A DNA stretch of 64,000 nucleotides from Cellvibrio mixtus subsp. mixtus J3-8 (GCF_000766945.1 NZ_ALBT01000033.1:1-64000), one strand, 5' to 3'. Positions 53,366 to 62,962 are shown, numbered from the stretch's first letter. Numbers and translations: made by a program. Notes: generated from the sequence alone by a model not told the origin.

Positions 53366-54925
53366 ATGAGTAATCCCATTAAAAAAATAATGATTGTCGG
53401 CGGCGGTTCAGCGGGTTGGTTAACCGCTGGGGTAATTGCGGCGGAACATCTGGTTGATAAAGAACGTGGTATTGAATTGGTATTAATTGAATCACCGGAT
53501 GTACCCATCATCGGTGTCGGTGAGGGTACCTGGCCCTCAATGCGCACTACCTTGAAAAAAATCGGCGTATCCGAAACCGATTTTTTTCGCGAGTGTGATG
53601 CGAGCTTCAAACAAGGTTCCAAATTTATCGATTGGCTCAAACCCGGCGGTGGCAGTTATTACCACCCGTTCAACCTTCCCGACGGCGGTAATGATTTTAA
53701 TCTGGCCGAACACTGGTTGCCCTTTCGCGATACAGTCACATTTGCCGATGCTGTTTGTCCTATCAGTCACATTTCTGATCGCAACCTTGCCCCCAAATTA
53801 ATTACCACACCGGAATTTAGCGGCAACAGCAATTATGGTTATCACCTGGACGCGGGAAAATTTTCCGTGTTCCTGAAAAAACATTGCATTGAAAAACTGG
53901 GTGTTACTTATATCCAGGATCACGTAATCAAAATCAATTCCGCCGAAAATGGTGATATAGCGTCGCTGAGCACTAAAATGAATGGTGATATCAGCGCGGA
54001 TTTGTTTATTGATTGCACCGGATTTGCATCATTACTACTTGGTGAGCATTATCGGATTCCGTTCAAGGAGGAGCGCCGCGTATTGTTTAACGATAGCGCC
54101 CTTGCTGTGCAAGTTCCCTATCCGGACGCCGATGCACCCATCGCCTCTTGCACCTTGTCGACCGCGCAGGATTGCGGCTGGATCTGGGATATAGGCCTGC
54201 CCACACGCCGCGGTGTGGGTCACGTATTTTCCAGTGCGCATACCAGTGACGAACAAGTGCTGAAAAATTTACAGGCTTATCTCCAACCCGCAATTGGCAA
54301 AGCAGCGGCTGAAAAAATTATGCCGCGCAAGCTCAGCTTTAATCCCGGTTATCGCCAGGAGTTATGGCATAAAAATTGTGTCGGTGTGGGGATTGCTGCC
54401 GGTTTTATCGAACCCCTGGAAGCGACGGCGTTGGTGTTGATTGAATTATCTGCACAAATGATTGCCGAGCAATTGCCGGCAACGCGCGGCGTGATGGATA
54501 CCGTTGCCAGCCGTTTTAACCGGAAACTTTACGATCATTGGCAGCGCATCATTGAATTCCTGAAATTGCATTATGTGATCAGCGAGCGTCGCGATACCGA
54601 CTACTGGCGCGATCACCTGGATGAGTCCACCCAGCCGGACGGTTTGCGTGAATTGCTGGAACTCTGGCGCTATCACGTGCCCTGGAGAAACGATATCCGC
54701 AGCGATGAAATGTTTCCCTGGGCGAGCTACCAATATGTGCTTTACGGCATGGGTTATCACACGATGCTGCCGTCAGTCGCAAAGCGAAATGCGGCCATGG
54801 ATATAGAAAAAGCCGGGCGTATGTTCAATGAAAATATAAAAAAATCACAAACCCTGGTTAGCAAGTTACCCACCAACCGGGTTTTATTAAGCAAGCTGCG
54901 CGAATACGGCTTCCAAAAAATATAA
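53366..54925 (+). CDS. Tryptophan-halogenase family flavoprotein 2
   Basis: The 519-residue protein has VGGGSAGWLTAGVIA (FAD site), GVGEGTWPSMRTTLKKIG and the active-site Lys region SFKQGSKFIDW. The W-x-W-x-I-P motif is changed to WIWDIGLP: Trp, Trp and Ile are kept but the Pro position is Gly. It is clearly related to, but diverged from, the enzyme at 50850. A weak ribosome site (ACAGGT) precedes the ATG. Its role in the glucan locus is unknown. Loss of strict halogenase function, leaving a flavin monooxygenase or other oxidase, is possible. Confidence 0.87.
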   Translation: MSNPIKKIMIVGGGSAGWLTAGVIAAEHLVDKERGIELVLIESPDVPIIGVGEGTWPSMRTTLKKIGVSETDFFRECDASFKQGSKFIDWLKPGGGSYYHPFNLPDGGNDFNLAEHWLPFRDTVTFADAVCPISHISDRNLAPKLITTPEFSGNSNYGYHLDAGKFSVFLKKHCIEKLGVTYIQDHVIKINSAENGDIASLSTKMNGDISADLFIDCTGFASLLLGEHYRIPFKEERRVLFNDSALAVQVPYPDADAPIASCTLSTAQDCGWIWDIGLPTRRGVGHVFSSAHTSDEQVLKNLQAYLQPAIGKAAAEKIMPRKLSFNPGYRQELWHKNCVGVGIAAGFIEPLEATALVLIELSAQMIAEQLPATRGVMDTVASRFNRKLYDHWQRIIEFLKLHYVISERRDTDYWRDHLDESTQPDGLRELLELWRYHVPWRNDIRSDEMFPWASYQYVLYGMGYHTMLPSVAKRNAAMDIEKAGRMFNENIKKSQTLVSKLPTNRVLLSKLREYGFQKI

Positions 54926-54951
54926 GCGCTATTGCCGTTCGTTTTATCGAC

Positions 54952-54985
54952 AAAAGCCTGTTATCCGTACGATAACGGGCTTTTT
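54952..54985 (+). terminator. Intrinsic terminator after halogenase 2
   Basis: AAAAGCCTGTTATC (54952-54965) pairs with GATAACGGGCTTTT (54971-54984) with one G-T pair and a 5-base loop, followed by T. Confidence 0.9.
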
Positions 54986-55100
54986 ACTTTGTTATTTCCC
55001 GCCCTTCGTTCGATTAAGCCTCCGTTGGTGTTTATCAGAACCTGTGCGAATAAATTGCACACACAAAAGTGAATAGCCCCATGTTCCACTCGCGATAAAA

Positions 55101-55112
55101 GTGGGACGACAC
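55101..55112 (+). promoter_or_regulatory. GTGGGACGACAC motif, copy 4 (upstream of GH3)
   Basis: AAA-GTGGGACGACAC lies 430 bases before the GH3 ATG. It is identical over 12 bases to the copy at 45821, which lies before a receptor of the same locus. Confidence 0.6.
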
Positions 55113-55530
55113 CCTTTTGCGTCCGATGCCACTATGAACTACGTCAGCCGGATTGCGTGCCCGTGGTTGAGCCACAAGCCGGTGTGCCAGTGATTGGTTT
55201 TTTTCACTGGAACAGAACCCTTGGGTGATGTCAGGTCCCCGGGGGTGTTAGCAAGCGTGGTGCAGGTACACCTATGCCAACCCTATCTACACTTGTTAGC
55301 TCTCCTTGCTTTGCTCTGGCGTTCTACCCTCGAAAAGAACGCCGGGGCGTTTTTCCGATTCGGTTACTCATGTTCACCAAACAGGAATCAGCTAGAAAAA
55401 TAACAATATTTATCTCAAGCATGCTTCTGGCAATTAACCATCGGCAAGAAAAATTAACAATTAAATAAAATCCGGTAAGTAGCAAAACAACCTGAATTCC
55501 CAATGATTAATTTTTATAGCGAGGTAATTT

Positions 55531-58086
55531 ATGCCCACTAATGATAAGGCTGCGGTGTATAGGCTGGCAGTACTGACCCTGTGCAGCCTGGCAGTTGTCA
55601 TTGCCTTGGCTGGCTGTGGCAAAAAAAATACAGAATCCGGCGCGACTGAAACACTCTCCACCGCTACTGAATCGCCCTGGCCGAAATTGGAAAGCGCGGT
55701 TAAAAAAGATCCCGCCGTTGAAGCAAAAATTACTGAACTCTTGGGAAAATTATCCGTCGAGCAAAAAGTCGGGCAATTGATCCAGCCTGAACTGCGCCAT
55801 GTGACCCCGGCCGATGTGATCGAATATGGTGTGGGGTCAGTATTGAATGGCGGCGGCTCTTTTCCCGCTGAAAATAAACACGCAAAAGTTGAAGACTGGC
55901 TGGCATTGGCCGATGGTTTTTACAACGCATCCATGAATACCGATAACGGTCGAGTGGCTATCCCGATTTTCTGGGGAACCGATGCGGTTCACGGCCACAA
56001 CAATATTATCGGCGCAACCCTGTTCCCGCATAACATCGGCTTGGGCGCAACGCGCAATCCGGAATTGATTAAGCAAATTGGTGCGGCAACGGCGGCTGAA
56101 ATTGCAGTGACGGGTATCGATTGGAGTTTTGCACCGACACTTGCTGTGGTGCGCGATGATCGCTGGGGGCGCACTTACGAATCCTATTCAGAAGATCCGG
56201 CAGTAGTGAAATCCTATGGCGGCAAAATGGTGGAAGGTTTGCAGGGTGTTGCCGGTAAGGATTTCCTGAGCGAGCAACACGTGATCGCTACCGCGAAACA
56301 TTTCCTTGCCGATGGCGGAACCCAGGGCGGGCAAGATCGCGGCGATGCAACTATCGATGAAGCCGAATTGGTAAAAATCCACAACGCCGGTTATGAAACC
56401 GCGCTCGCCGCCGGTACACAAACGGTGATGGCATCCTTCAGCAGCTGGCAAGGCGTGAAGATGCACGGCAATAAATATTTGCTCACCGACCAATTAAAAA
56501 ACCAGATGGGTTTTGATGGTTTGGTGGTGGGCGACTGGAATGGCCACGCTTTTGTTTCCGGTTGTACACCAGTCAGTTGCGCGCAAGCAATTAATGCCGG
56601 CCTGGATATTTTTATGGCCCCGGAAGGCAATTGGAAAGAGTTGTACCACAACACTGTTGCACAAGTAAAAAGCGACGAGATTTCACAAGCGCGCCTGGAC
56701 GATGCAGTTGCGCGCATTTTGCGCGTAAAAATTCGCGCCGGATTATTTGAAAAAGGTGCGCCTTCAATGCGTGAGCTTGCAGGCAAGCGCGAAATAATCG
56801 GTTCAGCTGAACATCGTGCGGTCGCCCGTCAAGCCGTGCGTGAATCGATTGTGTTGTTAAAAAATAATTCGCAAACGCTGCCAGTAAAAGCCAACAGCAA
56901 AATTCTGGTGGCGGGTGATGGTGCGGATAATATTGGCAAACAATCCGGCGGCTGGAGCATCACCTGGCAAGGTACCGGTAACACCAATGCAGATTTCCCC
57001 GGCGGTTCATCTATTTATCAAGGTATTGCTGGTGCCGCAAAAGCGGCAGGCGGTGCTGCTGAATTGAGTGTGGATGGAAATTACAAAACGAAACCTGATG
57101 TTGCTTTTGTTGTGTTTGGTGAAGATCCTTACGCCGAAATGCAAGGTGATATCGGCAGTTTGATTTATAAAAATGAAACCAATCTTGCACTGCTGAAAAA
57201 ATTAAAAGCCGATGGCATTAAAGTCGTTTCATTATTTATTACTGGTCGCCCGCTATGGGCCAATAATTTTATCAACGCTTCCGACGCGTTTGCGGTTATC
57301 TGGTTGCCGGGTTCGGAAGGTGCCGGTGTTGCGGATGTTGTCCTGACAAAAGCAGATGGTTCGGTAAATTACGATGTTAAAGGTAAATTGCCATTTTCCT
57401 GGCCATCATCGCCTGCGCAATCCCCGCTTAATGTTGGCGATGCGGATTACAAACCACAATTCGCATTTGATTTTGGTTTGACCTACGCCGACAAAACCGA
57501 AACACCAGTACTGGATGAGACGGCGGCGCAACTTGCTGCGGCGCAAGTGCCGGATACCGTTCCGGTATTTAATCAGCGGGTAATGAATCCGTGGACACTG
57601 GTGTTGCTGGATCATGTGAACAACATGGCTCCGGTTACAACCAGCAGTGGTGAATTAGGTGCAGTAAAAGTCTCGTCGCAAGATAAACATGTACAAGAGG
57701 ACACTCGCCGTTTGCAATTTAATGGCAGCGCAAAAGCAACCGCAGTATTTGGCTCTACCTTGCGCTCGGATTTCAGCAGTTACGCTGAAAAAGGTGCGCT
57801 GGTATTCGATGTAAAAGTAAATGCCAAACCGGATGCTGACGTGACTGTAGGTATGTATTGCGGCAGTGATTGCCAAGGCGAAATTTCCGTTGCAGAGCAA
57901 TTAAATGCCGCGCCGGTAGGCGAGTGGAGCAGCGTCAGTATTGCTCTGGACTGTTTCGCGAAAAAGCGCGTCAAACTGGATATGGTGCTCGCGCCCTTTA
58001 TGATCAGTTCTGCGGGCAACCTGGATATTTCGCTCTACAATGTACGCATCGAAAAAAATGCCACTGCACCTGCTTGCGGCGAATAA
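55531..58086 (+). CDS. GH3 beta-glucosidase/exo-glucanase lipoprotein
   Basis: The 851-residue protein carries a lipoprotein signal with lipobox LAGC (Cys about 29). The GH3 N-terminal barrel shows VGQLIQPELRHVTP, FWGTDAVHGHNN, DDRWGRTYESYSEDP, KHFLADGG and the nucleophile in LVVGDWNGH (Asp335). The alpha/beta second domain follows (RESIVLLKNNSQTLPVK). A C-terminal ExoP-like module (about 715-850, GALVFDVKVNAKPDADVTV ... LDISLYNVRIEK) is related to the two modules of the GH16 protein downstream. Close family members hydrolyse beta-1,3/1,4-gluco-oligosaccharides. Membrane anchoring fits trimming of oligomers from the GH81 enzyme. Confidence 0.94.
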   Translation: MPTNDKAAVYRLAVLTLCSLAVVIALAGCGKKNTESGATETLSTATESPWPKLESAVKKDPAVEAKITELLGKLSVEQKVGQLIQPELRHVTPADVIEYGVGSVLNGGGSFPAENKHAKVEDWLALADGFYNASMNTDNGRVAIPIFWGTDAVHGHNNIIGATLFPHNIGLGATRNPELIKQIGAATAAEIAVTGIDWSFAPTLAVVRDDRWGRTYESYSEDPAVVKSYGGKMVEGLQGVAGKDFLSEQHVIATAKHFLADGGTQGGQDRGDATIDEAELVKIHNAGYETALAAGTQTVMASFSSWQGVKMHGNKYLLTDQLKNQMGFDGLVVGDWNGHAFVSGCTPVSCAQAINAGLDIFMAPEGNWKELYHNTVAQVKSDEISQARLDDAVARILRVKIRAGLFEKGAPSMRELAGKREIIGSAEHRAVARQAVRESIVLLKNNSQTLPVKANSKILVAGDGADNIGKQSGGWSITWQGTGNTNADFPGGSSIYQGIAGAAKAAGGAAELSVDGNYKTKPDVAFVVFGEDPYAEMQGDIGSLIYKNETNLALLKKLKADGIKVVSLFITGRPLWANNFINASDAFAVIWLPGSEGAGVADVVLTKADGSVNYDVKGKLPFSWPSSPAQSPLNVGDADYKPQFAFDFGLTYADKTETPVLDETAAQLAAAQVPDTVPVFNQRVMNPWTLVLLDHVNNMAPVTTSSGELGAVKVSSQDKHVQEDTRRLQFNGSAKATAVFGSTLRSDFSSYAEKGALVFDVKVNAKPDADVTVGMYCGSDCQGEISVAEQLNAAPVGEWSSVSIALDCFAKKRVKLDMVLAPFMISSAGNLDISLYNVRIEKNATAPACGE

Positions 58087-58092
58087 AAAACC

Positions 58093-58126
58093 AATGCAGT
58101 GAAGTAAAAAGCTTCACTGCATTTTC
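58093..58126 (+). terminator. Hairpin after GH3 gene
   Basis: AATGCAGTGAAG (58093-58104) pairs perfectly with CTTCACTGCATT (58112-58123). Only a short T stretch follows, so termination may be partial and the GH16 gene downstream may be read through. Confidence 0.7.
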
Positions 58127-58254
58127 ACTGGCGGATAACCGCAACGTTTGCCGAGCAATTTTATCCGATGTTTATTTTTTAAATTACTACAGCTCTTTTT
58201 CAAATACTAAATAGCAATAACACCCTGGGTTTCACAATAACAATAGAGGTAATT

Positions 58255-60399
58255 ATGAAAAATCACGAGTATGGCTTTAAGCCGGTTTTATCCTACACTC
58301 TCCTCGGTGTCGCACTCGCCGGTTTAATAGGTTGCGGTGGTTCCAGTAATGAGGGCAAAAAAAATAATTCAAGCGCTGCAACATCAGTATCCAGTATTGC
58401 GCCCGGCACCAGCAGTTCCTCCAGCGTTAGCAGTGCATCTTCGTCGGCTGCCAGCAAATGGGAATTGGTGTGGAGCGATGAATTTAATGGCACCACAATT
58501 GATTCCAGCAAATGGAGCCATGAAAAAAATTGCTGGGGCGGCGGCAATAATGAACAACAGTGTTACACCGATCGCCCGGTAAATTCTTTTGTTGCCGATG
58601 GCGTTTTAAATATTGTTGCCAAACGTGAAGACTTCACTGGTTCTGATTCAGCAGAAGGTGAAAGCCCCACCACCAAAACATTACCTTATACCTCAGCGCG
58701 TTTGCGCACTAAAAATATTCAGGAATGGACCTTCGGGCGCTTTGAAATTCGCGCGAAATTGCCAGCAGGCCAGGGCACCTGGCCGGCGATCTGGATGCTG
58801 CCAACCAACTCGCCCTACGGCGTGTGGGCATCCAGTGGTGAGATCGACATTATGGAAGCGGTGAATTTAAAAACCGTCACTAATGGCAGCGCGCCTGAAG
58901 CGCGTGTGCACGGCACGTTGCATTATGGTCGTGTATGGCCAGGCAATGTAAATGCGGGCGCGGCATATACGCTTCCCAATAATGCAAACCCTGCGGATGA
59001 TTTTCATACCTATGCGGTTGAATGGGAAGAAGGTGAGATTCGCTGGTACGTCGATGACGTTCATTTTGCAACACAACGTGAAACCGGCTGGTATGGACAA
59101 TACATGCAAGATGGCACCTTAAAGGATGCGCCTGTCGGTGCACCTTTTGATCGTTTTTCAAAATTCCACTTATTATTGAATCTCGCAGTAGGCGGCAACT
59201 GGGCGGGCAACGTTAATAATACGGGCATTGATGCATCCGTATTTCCGCAAACCATGTTGGTAGATTTCGTACGCGTTTATCAATGCAGTGTTGCACCGTC
59301 AACTGGAAAAGGTTGTGCAACTATTGGTGCGAACGCAGAAATTGTTCCTGGTCACCAGCGCCCGATTATTGGTAATGTGAAATTGCCGGGGCCGCCATTA
59401 TTTTTAATGTACGGTGATGATATTGCTACCGGTTTAGGTTTTGATTCCTACAATCCCGATGGTGTTATCAGTCATTCTGAAATAGCAGAAGCGGGACGTG
59501 GTGAAGTGTGGAATGTGGTAAAAACCGGTGCGAATGGCAACGCTTATTTTAAAGTGGCAGGAGATCCGACCGATATGCGCGGCTGGGCCACAGATAGCGA
59601 ATTAATTTTTGATGTAAAAGTAAACAGTAAAGCCGATGGTGCAAAATTATTGGTGAAACTCGATAGCGGCTGGCCCAACGTAAGTGATGTGGAGGTCCCC
59701 GTTGCTGAAAATGGTGTGTGGAAAGAATTTCGCATCACACTTGCCGATTTATTGGATAACGGCAACTCCATGGCATCCGGTAAAGCGACGCTCGCTTCCA
59801 TTGTAAATACATTTGTTGTGGACCCTTCAGCGGCGATGAATGTATCGTTCGATAATATTCGCATCGAAGGTAAAGCCAGCAGTGGTGTCGACGAGTTTGC
59901 GAAATTGCCATTATTTACACTGTATGACAACAGCATTGCTTCCGGTTTGCAAATACAAAGTTATAACCCGGCCGGCCATATTACTGCGTCTGAAGTCGAC
60001 GAAGCGGATCGCGGCAAAGTATTTAAAGTGGTAAAAACCGGTAGCGATGGCAATGTATTTTTTAACGTAAAAGATGGCCCGGCCAATTTAAATCACTGGT
60101 CTTCCGGCGGTGAATTGGTGTTTGATTTCAAGGTTAACAGCAAAGCTGATGATACTAAACTGCTAATTAAAATGGACAGCGGTTGGCCAAACGTGAGCGA
60201 TGTATCTGTGCCCCTTCCTGCAAATGGTGTTTGGACTGAATATCGTATTGGGGTTGCAGATTTAATTGATAACGGCAACTCGGTTTCATGTTGCCCGGGC
60301 ATAGCCAAACTTAATGCCATCACCAACATTTTTGTTGTCGAACCTTCCGGTGCAATTGATGTGGTGTTTGATAATGTGAGGTTGGTTGAGAAGCCCTAA
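58255..60399 (+). CDS. GH16 beta-1,3-glucanase (laminarinase) lipoprotein with duplicated C-terminal module
   Basis: The 714-residue protein has a lipobox (LIGCGG), then a Ser-rich linker, then a GH16 domain (about 70-345) with WSDEFNG, FGRFEIRAKLPAGQGTWPAIWMLP and the catalytic SGEIDIMEAV (Glu196, Asp198, Glu201), typical of laminarinases. Two tandem copies of a roughly 160-residue module follow (about 375-540 and 550-714). Both contain F-D-x-K-V-N-S-K-A-D, SGWPNVSDV and DN-I/V-R, and resemble the C-terminal module of the GH3 protein. It probably cuts beta-1,3-glucan at the cell surface. The modules may bind glucan, but that is inference. Confidence 0.94.
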   Translation: MKNHEYGFKPVLSYTLLGVALAGLIGCGGSSNEGKKNNSSAATSVSSIAPGTSSSSSVSSASSSAASKWELVWSDEFNGTTIDSSKWSHEKNCWGGGNNEQQCYTDRPVNSFVADGVLNIVAKREDFTGSDSAEGESPTTKTLPYTSARLRTKNIQEWTFGRFEIRAKLPAGQGTWPAIWMLPTNSPYGVWASSGEIDIMEAVNLKTVTNGSAPEARVHGTLHYGRVWPGNVNAGAAYTLPNNANPADDFHTYAVEWEEGEIRWYVDDVHFATQRETGWYGQYMQDGTLKDAPVGAPFDRFSKFHLLLNLAVGGNWAGNVNNTGIDASVFPQTMLVDFVRVYQCSVAPSTGKGCATIGANAEIVPGHQRPIIGNVKLPGPPLFLMYGDDIATGLGFDSYNPDGVISHSEIAEAGRGEVWNVVKTGANGNAYFKVAGDPTDMRGWATDSELIFDVKVNSKADGAKLLVKLDSGWPNVSDVEVPVAENGVWKEFRITLADLLDNGNSMASGKATLASIVNTFVVDPSAAMNVSFDNIRIEGKASSGVDEFAKLPLFTLYDNSIASGLQIQSYNPAGHITASEVDEADRGKVFKVVKTGSDGNVFFNVKDGPANLNHWSSGGELVFDFKVNSKADDTKLLIKMDSGWPNVSDVSVPLPANGVWTEYRIGVADLIDNGNSVSCCPGIAKLNAITNIFVVEPSGAIDVVFDNVRLVEKP

Positions 60400-60421
60400 G
60401 AAAAACTGTATTCACACCAGA

Positions 60422-60456
60422 AAAAAGTCGGCACATATTGCCGGCTTTTTCTTTTT
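60422..60456 (+). terminator. Intrinsic terminator after GH16 gene
   Basis: AAAAAGTCGGCA (60422-60433) pairs with TGCCGGCTTTTT (60439-60450), with one G-T pair, followed by CTTTTTT. Confidence 0.9.
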
Positions 60457-60569
60457 TCGGGACGTTAATTTTTAGCTTTTTGGAAATTATATGCCTCAGT
60501 GGTAAGTGGACTTACACCAAGGCTAATGCGAACCTGTCGCACCGACAACCTGCCAGTGCGATGAATGTA

Positions 60570-61730
60570 CTAGATCGCTTTTGCTTCTTTTTGTAAATTT
60601 TGTTTGCGAAATTCGGTTGGCGACATTCCCACCAGCCGATTAAAGAAACGGTGAAACGCTGATTTGCTGTTAAAACCCGCATGCAACAATACATCCATAA
60701 CAGTCATATCGACATGTTGGATATCGCTTAATAAACGCTTGGCTTCTTCGACCCGATAAGAATTCATAAATTCGAAGAAGTTGGTGCCGTAGTGTTTGTT
60801 GATAACCGCCGACACTTCTTTCACTGGCAAATTAATACGTTTGGAAAACTCATCGATATTCAGGTTTTGTTTGAGGAACAGTTTCTGGATTTCCATTCCC
60901 TGCTGTACTTTCTGGATCGCGGTATCGGTAAGTTTTTCATCAACTTTATCTTTGGTTACTTCCGGTTTGGTGGTTAGCAACTTGTGGGTATGCACCACGC
61001 TGTTAATAAACAGTGCGTTGATTAAAATAAAAATAACGTAATTTTCAGTGATCCCAAACAGGTCCGAAACCTGTGGTGCGGCGAGTGCGATGGTGTTGGC
61101 GATAATGTGCACCAGGATGGAAAAACTCCAGGTGAATAAAAAGCCGAGGCTTAATATATTTAACCAGCTCGGTTCTGTCGGTGAAAAATTCGAATACTGG
61201 TTATGCAAGCCGATGCGATATAAGCGCACGCGATTTACGGCGGCGAGTGCGTAGAAAAACGGCATGACTTTAATGAAATGCCAAATGCCGTTGGCAATCT
61301 GGCGATCCGTTTCGCTCATGCCCAACGTCCTGAAGCGCAAATCGGTGCTGTTAATTTGAAATATTGCCAGCCAGAGCACCGCAAGCGCTGCGGGAATCAA
61401 ATGCACCAAATGCCTGCGCATCAATTTGAAGGCGTCTTCAGTGAGTGAGACTACGTAAAGTAATAACAGCGGGCCTTTGAGTAATTGGGCGATGACGAGG
61501 AAGTAAGGTAGTAAATGTTCATCAAAGACCGTGAACAGGCTTACATCATCATTCCATAACACCATGATGCATGCGGAGCTGATGGCGATGGAAATTAAAA
61601 ACGTACTGAGCAGGCGATTGGCGAGCTGGTTTTTGACCGGAAGGATTGCCTGGAAGATAACGAGCAGGAAACATTCTGCTACCGTCATAAACAGGACGAC
61701 ATCGTGAATATTGAATATGTGTTTTTGCAT
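60570..61730 (-). CDS. AraC-family regulator with N-terminal membrane domain
   Basis: The 386-residue protein has about seven hydrophobic segments in residues 1-240 (for example VVLFMTVAECFLLVIFQAIL and LVHLIPAALAVLWLAIF). A C-terminal AraC DNA-binding domain follows (about 285-380: NLPVKEVSAVINKHYGTNFFEFMNSYRVEEAKRLL, then LHAGFNSKSAFHRFFNRLVGMSPTEFRKQ). This architecture senses a signal at the membrane and regulates nearby genes. Its place at the end of the glucan locus suggests it controls that locus, perhaps through the GTGGGACGAC motif; this is untested. It converges on the GH16 gene. Confidence 0.9.
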   Translation of the reverse strand: MQKHIFNIHDVVLFMTVAECFLLVIFQAILPVKNQLANRLLSTFLISIAISSACIMVLWNDDVSLFTVFDEHLLPYFLVIAQLLKGPLLLLYVVSLTEDAFKLMRRHLVHLIPAALAVLWLAIFQINSTDLRFRTLGMSETDRQIANGIWHFIKVMPFFYALAAVNRVRLYRIGLHNQYSNFSPTEPSWLNILSLGFLFTWSFSILVHIIANTIALAAPQVSDLFGITENYVIFILINALFINSVVHTHKLLTTKPEVTKDKVDEKLTDTAIQKVQQGMEIQKLFLKQNLNIDEFSKRINLPVKEVSAVINKHYGTNFFEFMNSYRVEEAKRLLSDIQHVDMTVMDVLLHAGFNSKSAFHRFFNRLVGMSPTEFRKQNLQKEAKAI

Positions 61731-61927
61731 GAGCTCAAACCCTGGTGTTGTCGTTGTTATGGTTTTAGGTCTGTTTTTAGTGTTTTTGGTTGACGGGGGT
61801 GATTATAGTGGAAGCATCCGCGAGTGTCGCACCGATTTACCCGGCGTTACATCAGCGTGTTATGTGAGCATTGGCATTTATTATTGAGCAATCGATTACA
61901 TGCTGTGTTACCTACCACATCCAAATC

Positions 61928-62926
61928 ATGGGTTTTTTTATGCCATCTGTGAGTTTTACCCGCAACCAGGCCGATGCATTGCAAGCAGCATTGCCTGAGC
62001 TTGAGTTTGTCGTCGAACCCGAGGGCATTGGTGCAGATAATCCGTTACTGGAAAGTTATCTTACGGGTTACCGGCTGGATTTTTCCGCACAATACCCGGG
62101 GCTTGTGCATGCCTTGGGAGTGGTAACGACGGGCAATTTTCGTATCGCCACCCAGTACTGGATTCCGGCGCAAGCGCGCGGCACGCTGGTGGTGGTACAC
62201 GGCTATTACGACCATATGGGAATTTACGATAAGGTCATTGCCTTTGCACTGGCACAGCGCCTTGCGGTATTGACATTTGACTTGCCGGGCCATGGTTTAA
62301 GCGACGGTGAGCGCGCGACAATAGAATCCTTTGACCAATATGGCGATGTGCTGGACGCGATCCTTCTGCATGCGCAACAACGCTTGCCCGCACCCTGGCA
62401 CGCGGTAGGCCAGAGCACTGGCGGCGCGGTATTGCTCAACCATTTATGGCGTTATGATTCCCGCCGCTCCAAACCCTTGCTGGACAAAACTGCGCTGTGC
62501 GCTCCGCTGATCCTGCCGCGTGGATGGACGCGTGGACGCTGGCTCTATATGCTCCTCCATCGGTTTGTTCGCCAATTACCCCGGGGCCCTTCACGCAGCT
62601 CCCATGATGAAAACTTTATCCGTTTCCTTGATGAGGAGGATTGCCTGCAATCGCGCTTCCTTTCTGTGCGTTGGGTGGGGGCCATGAAGAACTGGGACGC
62701 GCAATTCCGGCGTTGGCAACCGCTGGATAAACCCATGCTTATTATTCAGGGAACCGACGATCAAACGGTGGCCTGGCGCTATAACCTGAACCAGCTGCAA
62801 CACAAATTGCCAAATGCCAACGTGCAATTTATTGAAGGGGCCGGTCACCAATTAGTGAACGAGCGTGACGATTTTCGTGAACAAGTCTTTGTAACTTTGC
62901 GTGATTATTTTTGTACACTGCCCTGA
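61928..62926 (+). CDS. Alpha/beta-hydrolase (serine aminopeptidase S33 / monoacylglycerol lipase-like)
   Basis: The protein has GTLVVVHGYYDHMGIYD (oxyanion HG region), LAVLTFDLPGHGLSDGERATIESFDQYGDVLDA, the nucleophile elbow GQSTGGAVLL, a catalytic Asp in QGTDDQTV and His in GAGHQLVNE. This order is typical of lysophospholipase/monoacylglycerol lipase-type hydrolases. The frame opens with a TTG at 61871, but ATG at 61928 or 61940 is more likely; none has a clear ribosome site, so the start is uncertain. It is not obviously linked to the glucan locus. Confidence 0.85.
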   Translation: MGFFMPSVSFTRNQADALQAALPELEFVVEPEGIGADNPLLESYLTGYRLDFSAQYPGLVHALGVVTTGNFRIATQYWIPAQARGTLVVVHGYYDHMGIYDKVIAFALAQRLAVLTFDLPGHGLSDGERATIESFDQYGDVLDAILLHAQQRLPAPWHAVGQSTGGAVLLNHLWRYDSRRSKPLLDKTALCAPLILPRGWTRGRWLYMLLHRFVRQLPRGPSRSSHDENFIRFLDEEDCLQSRFLSVRWVGAMKNWDAQFRRWQPLDKPMLIIQGTDDQTVAWRYNLNQLQHKLPNANVQFIEGAGHQLVNERDDFREQVFVTLRDYFCTLP

Positions 62927-62962
62927 ACCCATTTCATTATCAGCGACGACTAAGGAATTACC

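Larger units (their letters stand above)
54926..55530. other. 605-base intergenic region upstream of the GH3 gene
   Basis: It begins with the halogenase 2 terminator and carries a GTGGGACGACAC motif copy at 55101 with TTCCAC 12 bases ahead (55084-55089). Short plus-strand frames at 55194-55468 lack homology and good ribosome sites. The GH3 promoter is presumably between the motif and 55531, giving a possibly long leader. No RNA gene was recognised. Confidence 0.5.

Noticed and set aside
55194-55468. Short plus-strand ORFs before the GH3 gene
   Set aside because: Two overlapping frames without ribosome sites or recognisable sequence; more likely leader DNA.
61810-61840. GTGTCGCACCG near the AraC gene as a diverged motif copy
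   Set aside because: Its complement CGGTGCGACAC shares only part of GGTGGGACGACAC and lacks the GGGACGA core.
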